This document shows, one piece after another, positions 42,782 through 53,832 of a stretch of DNA of 64,000 nucleotides. Origin of the DNA: Amycolatopsis jejuensis (GTDB taxonomy: Bacteria; Actinomycetota; Actinomycetes; Mycobacteriales; Pseudonocardiaceae); contig NZ_JNYZ01000031.1 of assembly GCF_000717335.1 (NCBI RefSeq), forward strand, positions 45,541-109,540, given 5' to 3'. The first letter of the stretch is position 1; every line of letters starts with the position of its first letter. The notes beneath the pieces are model-generated. The model was given only the letters and a program-made list of their open reading frames with translations. It was not told the origin of the DNA and ran no database searches. The translations under genes and the position numbers were made by a program.

Positions 42782-43785
42782 CGAGCGATCACCTCGCGGG
42801 CCAGCGCGCGATACGCGGTCGCGCCTGCCGACTTGGGGGCCCAGGTCGTGATCGGCTCACCCGCGACCGTCGTCTCGGGGAACCGCACGGTGCGGTTGAT
42901 CACCGTGTCGAACACGGTGTCGCCGAATGCCTCCACCACGCGAGCCATGACCTCCTTCGAGTGCAGGGTTCTCGGGTCGTACATCGTGGCGAGAATCCCC
43001 GTGATGTCCAGTTTGGGGTTGAGGCGTTCCTGCACCTTCTCGATCGTGTCGATCAGGAGCGCGACGCCTCGCAGACTGAAGAACTCGCACTCCAGGGGGA
43101 TGATCACACCGTCCGCGGCGGTCAATGCGTTCACCGTCAACAGGCCGAGCGAGGGCTGGCAGTCGACAAGAACATAGTCGTAGTCGTTCATCACCGGACG
43201 AAGGACCCGTAACAACGTGTGCTCGCGCCCTACCTCTGCGACGAGCTGGACCTCCGCCGCGGACAGGTCGATGTTGCTCGGCAGCAGGTCAACGCCGTCG
43301 ACGCGGGTTTTGCGGAGCACGTCGCCGATCTGCACCGAGCGCTCCATGATGACGTTGTAGACCGTCTGGTCGAGCTCGTGCGGCTGGATGCCGAGACCGA
43401 CCGACAGCGCGCCCTGCGGGTCGAAGTCGACGAGCAGCACGCGCCGCCCGCACTCGGCGAGCGCCGCGCCGAGGTTGATCGTGGACGTGGTCTTGCCGAC
43501 GCCGCCCTTCTGGTTGCACATCGCGAGGACCTTCGCCGGGCCGTGCCGCTCGAGCGGCGGCGGCTCGGGGATCTCGCGCAGCGGCCGCCCGGTGGGCCCG
43601 ATCCCGCTCTCCGCGCGTTCCTTCGCGCGCGCCCGTGCTCGTTCGGCGCGGGTGCGCGGCGCCCGGTCCGGCTCGTCGCCCTCGTGGTTTTCGGGCGTGG
43701 CGATCCGCACGTGCTCGAGGTTCGCCGCGGCCGACCCGGCGGACGCGGCCGGGTGCTCCGGCTGGTTCGGTGGCGGTATCGACAT
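42778..43785 (-). CDS. parA: ParA-family ATPase (Rv1708-like)
   Basis: 335 residues. After a ~85-residue basic, disordered N-terminus comes a deviant Walker A KGGVGKTT at 93-100, then DFDPQGALSVGLG and DYVLVDCQPSLGLL (Walker B). This is a ParA/Soj-type dimerising ATPase. It is not the oriC-linked ParA, since no parB or parS is nearby; it is the conserved second ParA found upstream of scpAB in actinobacteria. First gene of parA-RHH-scpA-scpB-rluB, all joined by overlaps. ATG 43785 has GGAAAG upstream. Confidence 0.93.
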   Translation of the reverse strand: MSIPPPNQPEHPAASAGSAAANLEHVRIATPENHEGDEPDRAPRTRAERARARAKERAESGIGPTGRPLREIPEPPPLERHGPAKVLAMCNQKGGVGKTTSTINLGAALAECGRRVLLVDFDPQGALSVGLGIQPHELDQTVYNVIMERSVQIGDVLRKTRVDGVDLLPSNIDLSAAEVQLVAEVGREHTLLRVLRPVMNDYDYVLVDCQPSLGLLTVNALTAADGVIIPLECEFFSLRGVALLIDTIEKVQERLNPKLDITGILATMYDPRTLHSKEVMARVVEAFGDTVFDTVINRTVRFPETTVAGEPITTWAPKSAGATAYRALAREVIAR

Positions 43786-43917
43786 GGCGGGAAAGCTCCT
43801 TGCTCGGCGAGGTCCCCGGCAGCCTATGCGTGATTCGCGAGCCCCGGCAAAGCGCCGCGCCGGGCCGCGGCGGCCGAGTCACCGCAGCGTGCGAAGGCTC
43901 TTGCGCGCGCTGAGTGA

Positions 43918-44850
43918 TCAGCCGAGCGCACGCGGATGCGCGGTGGCGTAGACCTCGCGAAGGGTGGTGACCGTGACGAGCGTGTACACCTGCGTTGTCG
44001 TCACCGACGCGTGCCCGAGCAGTTCCTGCACCACCCGGACGTCCGCGCCGCCTTCCAGCAGGTGCGTGGCGAACGAGTGGCGCAGGGTGTGCGGCGAAAC
44101 CGCGGCGGTGATCCCGGCGCGTTCCGCGGTGTCTTTGAGGACCTGCCAGGCACTTTGCCGGGACAGGCGGCTTCCGCGCGCGTTGAGGAACAACGCCGCG
44201 GTGCCCCGGCCGTGCGCGGCGAGGGCGGGACGGGCGCGCACCAGGTACGCGTCGAGCGCCCCCAACGCGGGACGGCCGATCGGCACCAGCCGTTGCTTGC
44301 CGCCTTTGCCGTCGAGCAGCACCGTGCGCTCGTTGTCGTCGACGTCGTCCACGTCGAGCCCGACAGCCTCGGAAATCCGGGCGCCGGTGGAGTAGAGCAG
44401 CTCCAGCAGCGCACGGTCGCGCAGCGGACGGTCTCCGTCCGGCGGTGGCGTGTCGAGCAGCTTGAGCACGTCGGCAACCGGGAGCGCCTTCGGCAGCCGT
44501 TTCGCGGCGGCAGGTGGGCGGACGTCACGGGCCGGGTCGTGTTCGGTGAGCCCGTCGGCGTGCGCGAACTTGTGCAGCCCGCGCACGGCGACCAGCGCCC
44601 TGGCGGCCGAGGACGCGGCAAGCGGCTGATGCTCGTCGTCGCCCTCGCGGAGCGCCGCACCGAACGACGTGACGTGCGCCGGCGCGACCTCCGACAGCCG
44701 CCCGACCCCCGCCGCAGCCAGGTGGGCGGTGTAACGGCGCAGGTCGCGGGCGTAGCTGTCGAGGGTGTTGCGGGCGGTGCCGCGTTCGACGGCCAGGTGG
44801 TCGAGGTACGTGGCAATCACGCCCTGTACCTCGACACCCGGTTCATTCAC
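43918..44850 (-). CDS. xerD: Site-specific tyrosine recombinase XerD
   Basis: 310 residues. N-terminal SAM-like core-binding domain (about 10-105) and catalytic domain with the full set Arg158 (GARISE), Lys182 (DGKGGKQR), His254 and Arg257 ([10 protein letters not shown]), His280 ([11 protein letters not shown]) and nucleophile Tyr289 (VYT). It resolves chromosome dimers at dif with XerC. Located between NUDIX and parA genes exactly as in M. tuberculosis. The 132 bp to parA and 93 bp to the NUDIX gene hold nothing recognisable. Confidence 0.94.
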   Translation of the reverse strand: MNEPGVEVQGVIATYLDHLAVERGTARNTLDSYARDLRRYTAHLAAAGVGRLSEVAPAHVTSFGAALREGDDEHQPLAASSAARALVAVRGLHKFAHADGLTEHDPARDVRPPAAAKRLPKALPVADVLKLLDTPPPDGDRPLRDRALLELLYSTGARISEAVGLDVDDVDDNERTVLLDGKGGKQRLVPIGRPALGALDAYLVRARPALAAHGRGTAALFLNARGSRLSRQSAWQVLKDTAERAGITAAVSPHTLRHSFATHLLEGGADVRVVQELLGHASVTTTQVYTLVTVTTLREVYATAHPRALG

Positions 44851-44943
44851 GCCGACACTCTAGCTCCGCCTTCCTCCCCACCACCGCCCTCAACCGAGTG
44901 GCTGCGCCACGCAGTGCCGATTCCGACCGACAGAACGGGGAAC

Positions 44944-45572
44944 TCAGCCCTCGGCCAGTCGTCGCGCGAACCGCTGCGGCCGATCCGGCCACGGCGCATC
45001 AGCAGGACGCGCCTCCGCGGCCCCAGTCACCACCGCATGCGCGGCCAGCACCCCCGACACCGTTGCGCCGTTCACCAGCTCGCCCGCCAGCGCCATCCGC
45101 ACTGCCTCGGTGAGCGGGAACTTCGCCACTACCAGGTCGGCCTCCTCCTCACCGAGGATCTCACGGTCCACTTCGGACAGATCGCGGGCGAGGAACACGC
45201 GCACGACCTCGTCGGTGAACCCGGGCGAGGCGGCGACGTCGACCAGCGTGACCCAGTCCCCCGCGGCGAGACCGGCTTCCTCGGCCAGCTCGCGGCGCGC
45301 GGCGTCGACCGGGTCCTCTCCCGGTTTGTCGATCAGCCCGGCGGGCAGCTCCCACAGCCGGTGCCCGAGCGGATGCCGGTACTGGTGCACCAGCGTGACC
45401 TGCTCCGCGGCGTCCAGCGCCAGGATCACCACTGCGCCAAGGTGTTCCACCACCTCGCGCTTGGCGGTCTCCCCGCCCGGCATGACGACGTCGTCGATCC
45501 GGAGCCCGACGACGCGGCCCACGTGGACGACCGTGCTGGCGGCGACGGAGAACTCGTGCGTACCGGGCTCGC

Positions 45573-45576
<4 letters not shown>
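44944..45576 (-). CDS. NUDIX hydrolase, ADP-ribose pyrophosphatase type
   Basis: 210 residues. A near-complete Nudix box is seen as [10 protein letters not shown] followed by [12 protein letters not shown], with the ELPAG lead-in typical of ADP-ribose pyrophosphatases. It counterparts Rv1700, which hydrolyses ADP-ribose to AMP and ribose 5-phosphate. The ATG overlaps the pyrG stop by four bases, so pyrG and this gene are translationally coupled as in mycobacteria. Confidence 0.9.
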
Positions 45577-47273
<1,697 letters not shown>

Positions 47274-47369
47274 GGGCCGCCAGCATATCCCACTCCGGGC
47301 AGAACGCTCGCCGACGCCTCTTCCCGGCGCGGCGGAACCCGCGCGGGCCGTAGCGCTAGGCTTCGCGGC

Positions 47370-48656
47370 GTGACGAACACCCGCGAGGACCACTGGCCGG
47401 CGCCGGTCGCTTCGACCCCTCTCGACGCTGCGGTGCGCGTCCCCGGATCGAAGTCGATCACCAACCGGGCGTACGTGCTCGCCGCGCTCGCGAGCGCACC
47501 CACGCGGGTACGCCGTCCCCTCGATTCCCGTGACACCCGGCTGATGCTCGGTGCGCTGGCCGCGCTCGGGGCGCATTCCGAGGAGACCGCCGACGGGTTC
47601 CTCGTGCACCCGCGCGGCACCACGAGCGGCCGCGCCGACGAAGTCACCGTCACGCTCGGCAACGCCGGTACGGTCGCCCGCTTCACGCCCGCGCTCGCCG
47701 CGCTGGGCGACGCGGCGGTGCTGTTCGACGGTGACGACGCAATCCGCCGCCGTCCGATCGGCCCCCTGCTCACCGCGCTGCGCAAGCTCGGCGCGCGCAT
47801 CGACGACGACGGCCGTGGCGCGCCGCCGTTCACCGTGCACGGCGCGGGCGGGCTGCGCGGCGGCCGGGTGGACCTCGATTCGTCGGCGTCGAGCCAGTTC
47901 CTGTCCGCGCTGCTGCTCGCCGGTCCGGCGTTCGACCAGGGCGTCACCATCCGGCTGGTGGGCGGCGCGCCGCCGAGCGAACCGCACATCGCGATGACGG
48001 TGGACATGCTGCGCCGTTTCGGGGCCACGGTGGACCGTTCGGAAGCGGAGTTCCGGGTAGGACCGGCAAAACTGTCGTGCCCGGAGTACGTCGTGGAGCC
48101 GGATCTTTCCACCGCGGCCCCGTTCGTGGCCGCGGCAGTCGTGTCCGGCGGGACGGTCCGCGTGCACGGCTGGCCGAAGCAGACCACCCAGCCCGGCGAC
48201 TGGATGCGGAGCCTGCTGCCCGCGCTCGGCGCGAAGGTGACGCTCGACGACGACGGCCTCGTGGTCACCGGTGGCTCCGCGATCCCCGGGGCCGAACTGG
48301 ACCTGCACGAGGTCGGCGAGCTGACGCCGGTGATCGCGGCGGTGCTGTGCTTCGCCGAAGGCCCGTCCACGATTTCCGGAGTCGCGCACCTGCGGGGCCA
48401 CGAAACCGACCGGCTCACCGCGCTGGCCACCGAGCTTTCCAGCTTGGGCGCCGGGGTGGCCGAAACGGAAGACGGCCTGCGCATCACGCCCGCCCCCTTG
48501 CACGGCGGCGTTTTCCACACCTACGAAGACCATCGCTTGGTGATGGCGGCGGCCGTGCTGGGCTTGCGGGTGCCGGGCGTGCTGGTCGAAAACCCGGCCA
48601 CGGTGGGGAAAACGTTCCCGGAGTTCGTCGAGACGTGGCGCGATCTGGTCGGCTGA
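47370..48656 (+). CDS. aroA: 3-phosphoshikimate 1-carboxyvinyltransferase (EPSP synthase)
   Basis: 428 residues from GTG 47370. PEP/S3P residues are visible in [28 protein letters not shown] (the LGNAGTAMRP loop of class I enzymes, here with Val and a following Phe instead of Pro), [14 protein letters not shown] and the C-terminal HRLVMAAAV. It makes EPSP in the shikimate pathway, target of glyphosate. In M. tuberculosis aroA lies elsewhere, so this is part of the insertion between pyrG and mctB. It ends one base before the convergent GntR gene. Confidence 0.93.
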   Translation: MTNTREDHWPAPVASTPLDAAVRVPGSKSITNRAYVLAALASAPTRVRRPLDSRDTRLMLGALAALGAHSEETADGFLVHPRGTTSGRADEVTVTLGNAGTVARFTPALAALGDAAVLFDGDDAIRRRPIGPLLTALRKLGARIDDDGRGAPPFTVHGAGGLRGGRVDLDSSASSQFLSALLLAGPAFDQGVTIRLVGGAPPSEPHIAMTVDMLRRFGATVDRSEAEFRVGPAKLSCPEYVVEPDLSTAAPFVAAAVVSGGTVRVHGWPKQTTQPGDWMRSLLPALGAKVTLDDDGLVVTGGSAIPGAELDLHEVGELTPVIAAVLCFAEGPSTISGVAHLRGHETDRLTALATELSSLGAGVAETEDGLRITPAPLHGGVFHTYEDHRLVMAAAVLGLRVPGVLVENPATVGKTFPEFVETWRDLVG

Positions 48657-49319
48657 TCAGCCCGCGGGCTCGGTGAAGAGCGCACGCAACGTCATTTCCC
48701 GGTTCACCCGTACGTGTTCGGCGGCGTACTCCCGCGCACGGGCCACCTCGCCGGACGCGATGGCTTCCACGAGCCTGCGGTGTTCGTCGAGCAGTTCGCT
48801 CCAGCGCTCGTTCTGACTGGTGAGCCAGCGCAACCGGCCTTCGAGCGGCTGCAGCATCGTGGTGAGCAGGCCGTTGCCCGCAATGGCCACGATCTCGTCG
48901 TGCAACCTGCTGTTGAGCACCGAGATCCGGGCGCTGTCCCCCCGCTGCGTCGCCCGCGCAGCGTCGGCCAGCAGCCGTTCCAACCGCCGCAGCTCCGGTT
49001 TCCCGGCGCGCTCCGCCGCCCGCGCGGCGGCGAGGCTCTCGAGTGCCTCCCGGACGTCGAACAGCTCCTCCACGTCGATCCGGGCCAGCTGCCGCACCAC
49101 GACCCGCCGCGGCGACTGCACCACGACGAACCCTTCGGCCTCCAGGCTGCGGATCGCCTCGCGCACCGGCACCCGCGACACCCCGAGTTCGTCGGCCAGT
49201 TCCCGCTCGACCAGCCGGTCACCCGGCCGCAGCCGTCCGGTCAGGATTCGTTCGCGCAGCTCGTCGTGCACGCGCTGACGGGTCGCCGCGAGCGGCTTGC
49301 GGTCCTCCGTGGTGCCCAC
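48657..49319 (-). CDS. GntR-family regulator, FadR/FCD subfamily
   Basis: 220 residues. N-terminal winged helix (LRERILTGRLRPGDRLVERELADELGVSR) and C-terminal all-helical FCD domain with the metal-ligand pattern (SRLHDEIVAIAGN, then DEHRRLVEAI). FCD regulators bind small carboxylates. The target is not evident: it follows the acyltransferase gene on the same strand by 48 bp and abuts aroA end to end. Confidence 0.9.
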   Translation of the reverse strand: MGTTEDRKPLAATRQRVHDELRERILTGRLRPGDRLVERELADELGVSRVPVREAIRSLEAEGFVVVQSPRRVVVRQLARIDVEELFDVREALESLAAARAAERAGKPELRRLERLLADAARATQRGDSARISVLNSRLHDEIVAIAGNGLLTTMLQPLEGRLRWLTSQNERWSELLDEHRRLVEAIASGEVARAREYAAEHVRVNREMTLRALFTEPAG

Positions 49320-49367
49320 CGGCCCGAGCTTATCGGAGCAGGTGGTGTTTGGGATACCAAGCGGAGC

Positions 49368-50507
49368 TCAGGCGAGCGCCCGCACCGGAGCCCGGCCGGT
49401 GAGCGCCTTGCTCCACGGCAACCGGCGCAGGAGCGCCACGATCGCGAAGGTGAGCGCAATCGTCGCCGGGTAGACCACCAGCGTGGTCCACGGGGCGCCG
49501 TACCGGTCGCCGATGAACTCGATCAGCGGGTCCAGCAGCGCGATCGCGATCGGGTGGGTGAGGAACACCGCGAACGACCGGTCCACCGCCCACGACACGA
49601 ACCGCCCGCCGCGCTGCCTGCCTTCCGCCCACCGCGCGCCCGCCAGGTAGATCCCGGCGATCGCCGCGATGCACCACGGGATCAGGTACGGGCGGAAGGC
49701 ATCCGACGCCAGTTCGGGCCATTCTCCGTGGTGGACACTCACGAAATAGCCGGTTTCGGTGAGCACGAGCCCGGCCGCCATGGCGCCGACGACCCATTTC
49801 CCGTGTGCCCGCAACCAGCCGTGCATGGTCTCGAAGTGGACCGCCGCGGTGGCGCCGAGCAGCGAGTAGAACTGGTACGGCAGCAGGGTCGCGAAGAAAT
49901 GGCTGATCGTGACGTACCCCACGCTGGCGGGCGGGTAGCTCATGAACAGGGTGATCGCCACCTGCACCGCACCGGAAACCCCCAGCACGAGCCACGGACG
50001 GCGGCGGATCAGCCCGATCAGCTTCACCAGCAGCGGGAACACCAGGTACACCTGCAGGGTGACCAGCATGAAGTACATGTGGTACCAGGCATTCCCGGTG
50101 ACGATCTCGATCCCCAGCGCCCGCAGCGCGGCCCCCGCCGAGACCGGCGGCTGGTCCGTGGTGATCAGCGAGTAAGCCCAGTAGATCACCGACCACACCA
50201 CGTACGGCACCGCGACGAGCGGGAACCGCCTGCGCCAGAACGTCCCCGGCTGCAGCGGGCGGTCGCGGTACTGGAACACCAGCACGAACGTGGTGAGCGC
50301 GAAGAACGCCTCGCGGGTGAGATGCAGCGGTGCCTGGAACGCGTCGGCGGTCACGTCCTGCGGGTACGTCGTGGACCCGAGCACGTGGATCAGGATCACC
50401 AGGGCGAACGTGATCACCCGGTACAGGTCCAGCTGCCGCAGGTGCGGCGATTTCGCCGGCGCCGCCGGCTCGTCCGGGCGGACGCGCGGGATCTCGGTGG
50501 TGGTCAT
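49368..50507 (-). CDS. Membrane acyltransferase, acyltransferase-3 family
   Basis: 379 residues, ATG 50507, with about ten membrane helices. The N-terminal LRQLDLYRVITFALVILIHV carries the family's early Arg and His (catalytic region), followed by a long set of helices ending LTGRAPVRALA. Acyltransferase-3 proteins O-acylate surface sugars, peptidoglycan or secondary metabolites. The open frame extends upstream through a 30-bp repeat and is not believed. It is probably cotranscribed with the GntR gene. Confidence 0.85.
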   Translation of the reverse strand: MTTTEIPRVRPDEPAAPAKSPHLRQLDLYRVITFALVILIHVLGSTTYPQDVTADAFQAPLHLTREAFFALTTFVLVFQYRDRPLQPGTFWRRRFPLVAVPYVVWSVIYWAYSLITTDQPPVSAGAALRALGIEIVTGNAWYHMYFMLVTLQVYLVFPLLVKLIGLIRRRPWLVLGVSGAVQVAITLFMSYPPASVGYVTISHFFATLLPYQFYSLLGATAAVHFETMHGWLRAHGKWVVGAMAAGLVLTETGYFVSVHHGEWPELASDAFRPYLIPWCIAAIAGIYLAGARWAEGRQRGGRFVSWAVDRSFAVFLTHPIAIALLDPLIEFIGDRYGAPWTTLVVYPATIALTFAIVALLRRLPWSKALTGRAPVRALA

Positions 50508-50625
50508 CGTTCGGCCATGCTCCCGGGGTCGTTGGCGCTCATCGTGCCAGGCTCGCGTGCGCGCCTGTGAGCCACCCATGATCTTCCTGTGCCCCGCCTG
50601 ATCACCGTGCCCTCCCGCACACCAC

Positions 50626-50703
50626 CCCAATGTGGCATTCGCTGCATCCGACGCACCCAATGTGGCGTTCGGTGCATCCGACGCACCCAATGCCACATTG
50701 GGG
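50626..50703. repeat. 30-bp direct repeat ending in a palindrome
   Basis: Two direct 30-bp copies beginning CCCAATGTGGC at 50626 and 50656 (three mismatches or fewer) are followed by the palindrome CCCAATG-CCA-CATTGGG at 50686-50702. The first 14 bases also pair with 50689-50702, so the whole block can fold. It sits in the 434 bp gap between the divergent acyltransferase and chitinase genes. Being 10 codons long it reads as an ASDAPNATLG-type peptide repeat, but there is no gene. Confidence 0.7.
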
Positions 50704-50793
50704 GCGCACCCACCGGACCACCGGGGCACGTGGGCCGTGCTCCGTTCGTCGGGCCTTTCCGGACACTGCAGCACAAATCGCCCACGTCCGGAA

Positions 50794-50809
50794 ATTGGTC
50801 TAGTCCACA
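50794..50809 (+). promoter_or_regulatory. DasR-like operator (dre) upstream of chitinase
   Basis: ATTGGTCTAGTCCACA differs from the Streptomyces DasR consensus A(C/T)TGGTCTAGACCA(G/C)T at only two positions. It lies 148 bp before the chitinase start and immediately before a possible promoter. DasR, a GntR repressor released by N-acetylglucosamine phosphates, controls chitinases this way. DasR itself is not in the window. Confidence 0.75.
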
Positions 50810-50812
50810 GCC

Positions 50813-50847
50813 TTGACTCCGGCTGTGCGCTGGTTCACATTCGAACC
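50813..50847 (+). promoter_or_regulatory. Possible chitinase promoter with overlapping inverted repeat
   Basis: TTGACT (50813-50818) and CACATT (50836-50841) have a 17-bp spacer. The perfect inverted repeat GGTTC-N6-GAACC at 50832-50847 overlaps the -10 region and may be a second operator. The start site is about 95 bp upstream of the ATG, leaving a long leader. Confidence 0.4.
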
Positions 50848-50941
50848 GGGCCGGCCCGCGCTCTTGCAGTGATCACCCGTCGTCGACGCTCGCCGCGCAT
50901 TCCGGTGCGGCAAGCGGACTTCGCCTGCGCGAGGAGAACAG

Positions 50942-52804
50942 ATGCAGCACCGGACCCGGAGACCCCTTGCCCTGGCCTGCGCCGCGCTCGCGGCCGTGGT
51001 CGTGGCCGGTCTCACCATCATGGCCCGGCCCGCCCCGGCCACCGCGACGCCGGCAGCCTCCTCGGGCGGGCTGCGGATCGCCTACTTCGACCAATGGAGC
51101 ATCTACCAGAACGCCTACTACCTGAAGAACGTCGACAAGATCGCCGACAGCATCGACTATCTGCTCTACGACTTCGAGAACGTCGACCCGAACAACCTGA
51201 CCTGCTTCGAGGCGACCAAGGCGTCCACGCCCGACCCCGGCGGCGAGGACGACCCGAACGCGGGCGACGGCGCCGGAGACCAGTTCGCCGACTACCAGAA
51301 GTCGTTCGGCTCGGACATCAGCGTGGACGGCACGGCGGACACGTTCAACATGCCCATCGTCGGCAACTTCCACCAGCTGCAGGAACTCAAGGCCCGGCAC
51401 CCGAACCTGAAGGTGCTGGTGTCGCTGGGCGGCTGGACGTACTCGAAGTACTTCTCCGACGCAGCCGCCACGGACGCGTCGCGCAAGAAGTTCGTCAGCT
51501 CGTGCGTGGACATGTTCATCAAGGGCAACATCCCGGCCGCCGGTGGCTACGGCGGTCCCGGCACCGCCGCGAACATCTTCGACGGCTTCGACATCGACTG
51601 GGAATACCCCGCTTCACCGGCGGGCCACAAGGGCAACCACTACAGCCCGAACGACACCCAGAACTTCACCTCGCTGCTCGCCGAGTTCCGCAGCCAGCTG
51701 GACGCACTGGGCGGCAAGCACTATGCGCTGTCGGCCGCCTTGCCCGGCGGCCAGGACAAGATCGCGAAGATCCAGACCGACAAGATCCACCAGTACATGG
51801 ACTTCGCCGACGCCATGACGTACGACATGCATGGCGCGTGGGACAAGACCGGCCCGACGAACTTCCAAGACCCGCTTTACAGCTCCCCCGGCGACCCATC
51901 GCCGAACATCCCGCCGGGCACCGAAAAGTACACGATCGATTCGGTGATCAAGGCTTACACGCAAGGTGATGCAGCGTACGGCATCCCCGGCGGGTTCCCG
52001 GCATCCAAGCTCACCGTCGGCATCCCGTTCTACTACCGCGGCTGGACCGGAGTCCCGGCCGGGCCGAACCACGGGCTCTACCAGAGCGCGACCGGGCCGT
52101 CGGCGCCGCATCCGCTGAGCGGCAACGTACCCGGGGTCGCGATGTACAAGGAGCTCTCCGGCATCGTCGACAACCCGGCGACGACCTTCTTCGACCAGAC
52201 CACGAAATCCGCGTGGTTCTACGACGGGACCACGTTCTACGGCGGCTCGTCACCGCAGTCGATCAAGGCGCGTACCGACTACATCCACTGCTCCGGGCTC
52301 GCCGGCGCGATGATGTTCTCGCTCTACGACCTCGATCCGGGCTCGACGCTGTTCCACTCCGTCGTCGACGGCCTCGCCGCACCGACCGACGGCTGCAGCG
52401 GCCCGCCGCCCACCTCAACCACCCCGACGACCCCGACCACGCCGACGACGCCGACCACACCCACGACGCCTCCGGGTGGTTCGTGCACGGCACCGGCGTG
52501 GAACGCCACTCAGGCGTACACCGGCGGCGCAGTGGTGTCCTACAACGGCCACAAGTGGACCGCGAAGTGGTGGACCCAGGGCGACACCCCGGGCGGCAGC
52601 CAGGGCGTCTGGACGGACAACGGAGCCTGCTCCGGCGACACCGGTGGCGGCGGTACGTGCCCGGCGCCGTGGAGCGCAACTCAGGCGTACACGGGCGGCG
52701 CTGTCGTGTCCTACAACGGCCACAAGTGGACCGCGAAGTGGTGGACGCAAGGTGACCAGCCCGGCGGCAGCCAGGGCGTCTGGAGCGACAACGGCACCTG
52801 CTGA
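50942..52804 (+). CDS. Secreted family 18 chitinase with two chitin-binding domains
   Basis: 620 residues, ATG 50942 behind GAGGAG. Signal peptide of about 36 residues (RTRRPLALACAALAAVVVAG then ...ATA). The GH18 barrel spans about 43-470 with catalytic DxxDxDxE at 214-221 (DGFDIDWE) and the SLGGW strand. A Thr-Pro linker (TPTTPTTP repeated) at about 487-508 joins two CBM5/12 modules, each CPAPWSATQAYTGGAVVSYN-like and nearly identical, so duplicated recently. Exported, it degrades chitin; the DasR-like site upstream fits GlcNAc control. The sequence ends in a strong terminator. Confidence 0.95.
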   Translation: MQHRTRRPLALACAALAAVVVAGLTIMARPAPATATPAASSGGLRIAYFDQWSIYQNAYYLKNVDKIADSIDYLLYDFENVDPNNLTCFEATKASTPDPGGEDDPNAGDGAGDQFADYQKSFGSDISVDGTADTFNMPIVGNFHQLQELKARHPNLKVLVSLGGWTYSKYFSDAAATDASRKKFVSSCVDMFIKGNIPAAGGYGGPGTAANIFDGFDIDWEYPASPAGHKGNHYSPNDTQNFTSLLAEFRSQLDALGGKHYALSAALPGGQDKIAKIQTDKIHQYMDFADAMTYDMHGAWDKTGPTNFQDPLYSSPGDPSPNIPPGTEKYTIDSVIKAYTQGDAAYGIPGGFPASKLTVGIPFYYRGWTGVPAGPNHGLYQSATGPSAPHPLSGNVPGVAMYKELSGIVDNPATTFFDQTTKSAWFYDGTTFYGGSSPQSIKARTDYIHCSGLAGAMMFSLYDLDPGSTLFHSVVDGLAAPTDGCSGPPPTSTTPTTPTTPTTPTTPTTPPGGSCTAPAWNATQAYTGGAVVSYNGHKWTAKWWTQGDTPGGSQGVWTDNGACSGDTGGGGTCPAPWSATQAYTGGAVVSYNGHKWTAKWWTQGDQPGGSQGVWSDNGTC

Positions 52805-52812
52805 CACGCGAA

Positions 52813-52865
52813 CCGGCGGCGGTACGAGTTCCCTCACCCTCGCAGGGACCTCGTGCCGCCGCCGG
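52813..52865. terminator. Bidirectional hairpin terminator between chitinase and mctB
   Basis: CCGGCGGCGG at 52813-52822 pairs with CCGCCGCCGG at 52856-52865, continuing inward through ACGAG and TCCCT arms to a 9-base loop. It begins 9 bp after the chitinase stop and ends 20 bp before the stop of the convergent mctB gene, so it can serve both. Confidence 0.85.
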
Positions 52866-52884
52866 CGTGCGGGAGGCGAAACGT

Positions 52885-53832
52885 TCAGTTTCCGGTGTTG
52901 CCCACCCCGGGTGCGATGGCCTGCGCGTTGCCCGCGATGCCGTACCGGCCCGCGCCGCCGTTGAGCTGTTCCTGCAAGGCCAGCAGCGTGGCCACCCGGC
53001 CTGCCGCAGAGTCTGCATTGTCCACAGTGGACAGGATCGACGTGGCCGACGTGTCGGCGCGGACCACGCCGATCGGGCCGCTGCCTTCGGCCGAACCCGG
53101 GTCACCGGCGAGCACCGCACCGGCGCCGGAACGGTCGAGCTGCGCGGCGAACCGCGCGATCGTGGCGGCCCGGTCGCCCGCACCGTCCCCGGTCTGCTGC
53201 GCGCCGGTCAGCACGATCGCCAGCTGCGCAGGCTGTACCCCCTGGCTGGGCTTCACGAAACCACCGTCGGTGAGGCCACCGAGTGCAGCCGCCAGCTCGT
53301 CGCCGCTCGACTGCGGCTTCGCGCTGGCTTTGTCCAGCAGCAGCACGGAACCGAGCAGCGCACCGGCGAGCGTGCCGGAGTCCCCGGCGGTCGGGAACTT
53401 CGCCCCGGCGGGCTGCAGCCGGGTGACGACGTCGCGCAGCTGGTCGGCCTTGCCCGGATCGGTGAACGCACGGGTCAGCTGCAGTTCCCCGGTCACCGAA
53501 GCACCGGACTGGCCGACGAGCTTCTTCAGCGCGTCCCGGTCGGCCGGGCGCGCGTCCTCCGTGGTGATCAGCACAACGCTGCGCTTGTCGAGAATGCCAC
53601 TGACGACCTTCGGCCCCATCGTCCCGGCGAATGCGTCCGCGTCGCCCAGCCGTGCGGTGAGCGCGTTGCGCTGCGCCTCCAGGTCGGACACCTGCGTGCC
53701 CAGGTCCTTCTTCTGGTCGGCGAGGCCGGACAGCAGCGAGCCGTTGAGCGCGGTCGAGCCCAGCACCACGCCGATGGCCAGCGCCAGGAAGCACGCGGTG
53801 ATCGAAACGATGTGGTACCGCAGGGAAATCAC
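52885..53832 (-). CDS. mctB: Copper transporter MctB-like protein
   Basis: 315 residues. A single N-terminal membrane helix (about 8-27, ITACFLALAIGVVLGS) is followed by a coiled-coil and an extracytoplasmic domain. It corresponds to Rv1698, reported to maintain low intracellular copper in mycobacteria and to form an outer-membrane pore; the role here is inferred from synteny. Its GTG overlaps the steA stop by four bases. The C-terminus is Gly/Ala/Asn-rich. Confidence 0.88.
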   Translation of the reverse strand: MISLRYHIVSITACFLALAIGVVLGSTALNGSLLSGLADQKKDLGTQVSDLEAQRNALTARLGDADAFAGTMGPKVVSGILDKRSVVLITTEDARPADRDALKKLVGQSGASVTGELQLTRAFTDPGKADQLRDVVTRLQPAGAKFPTAGDSGTLAGALLGSVLLLDKASAKPQSSGDELAAALGGLTDGGFVKPSQGVQPAQLAIVLTGAQQTGDGAGDRAATIARFAAQLDRSGAGAVLAGDPGSAEGSGPIGVVRADTSATSILSTVDNADSAAGRVATLLALQEQLNGGAGRYGIAGNAQAIAPGVGNTGN

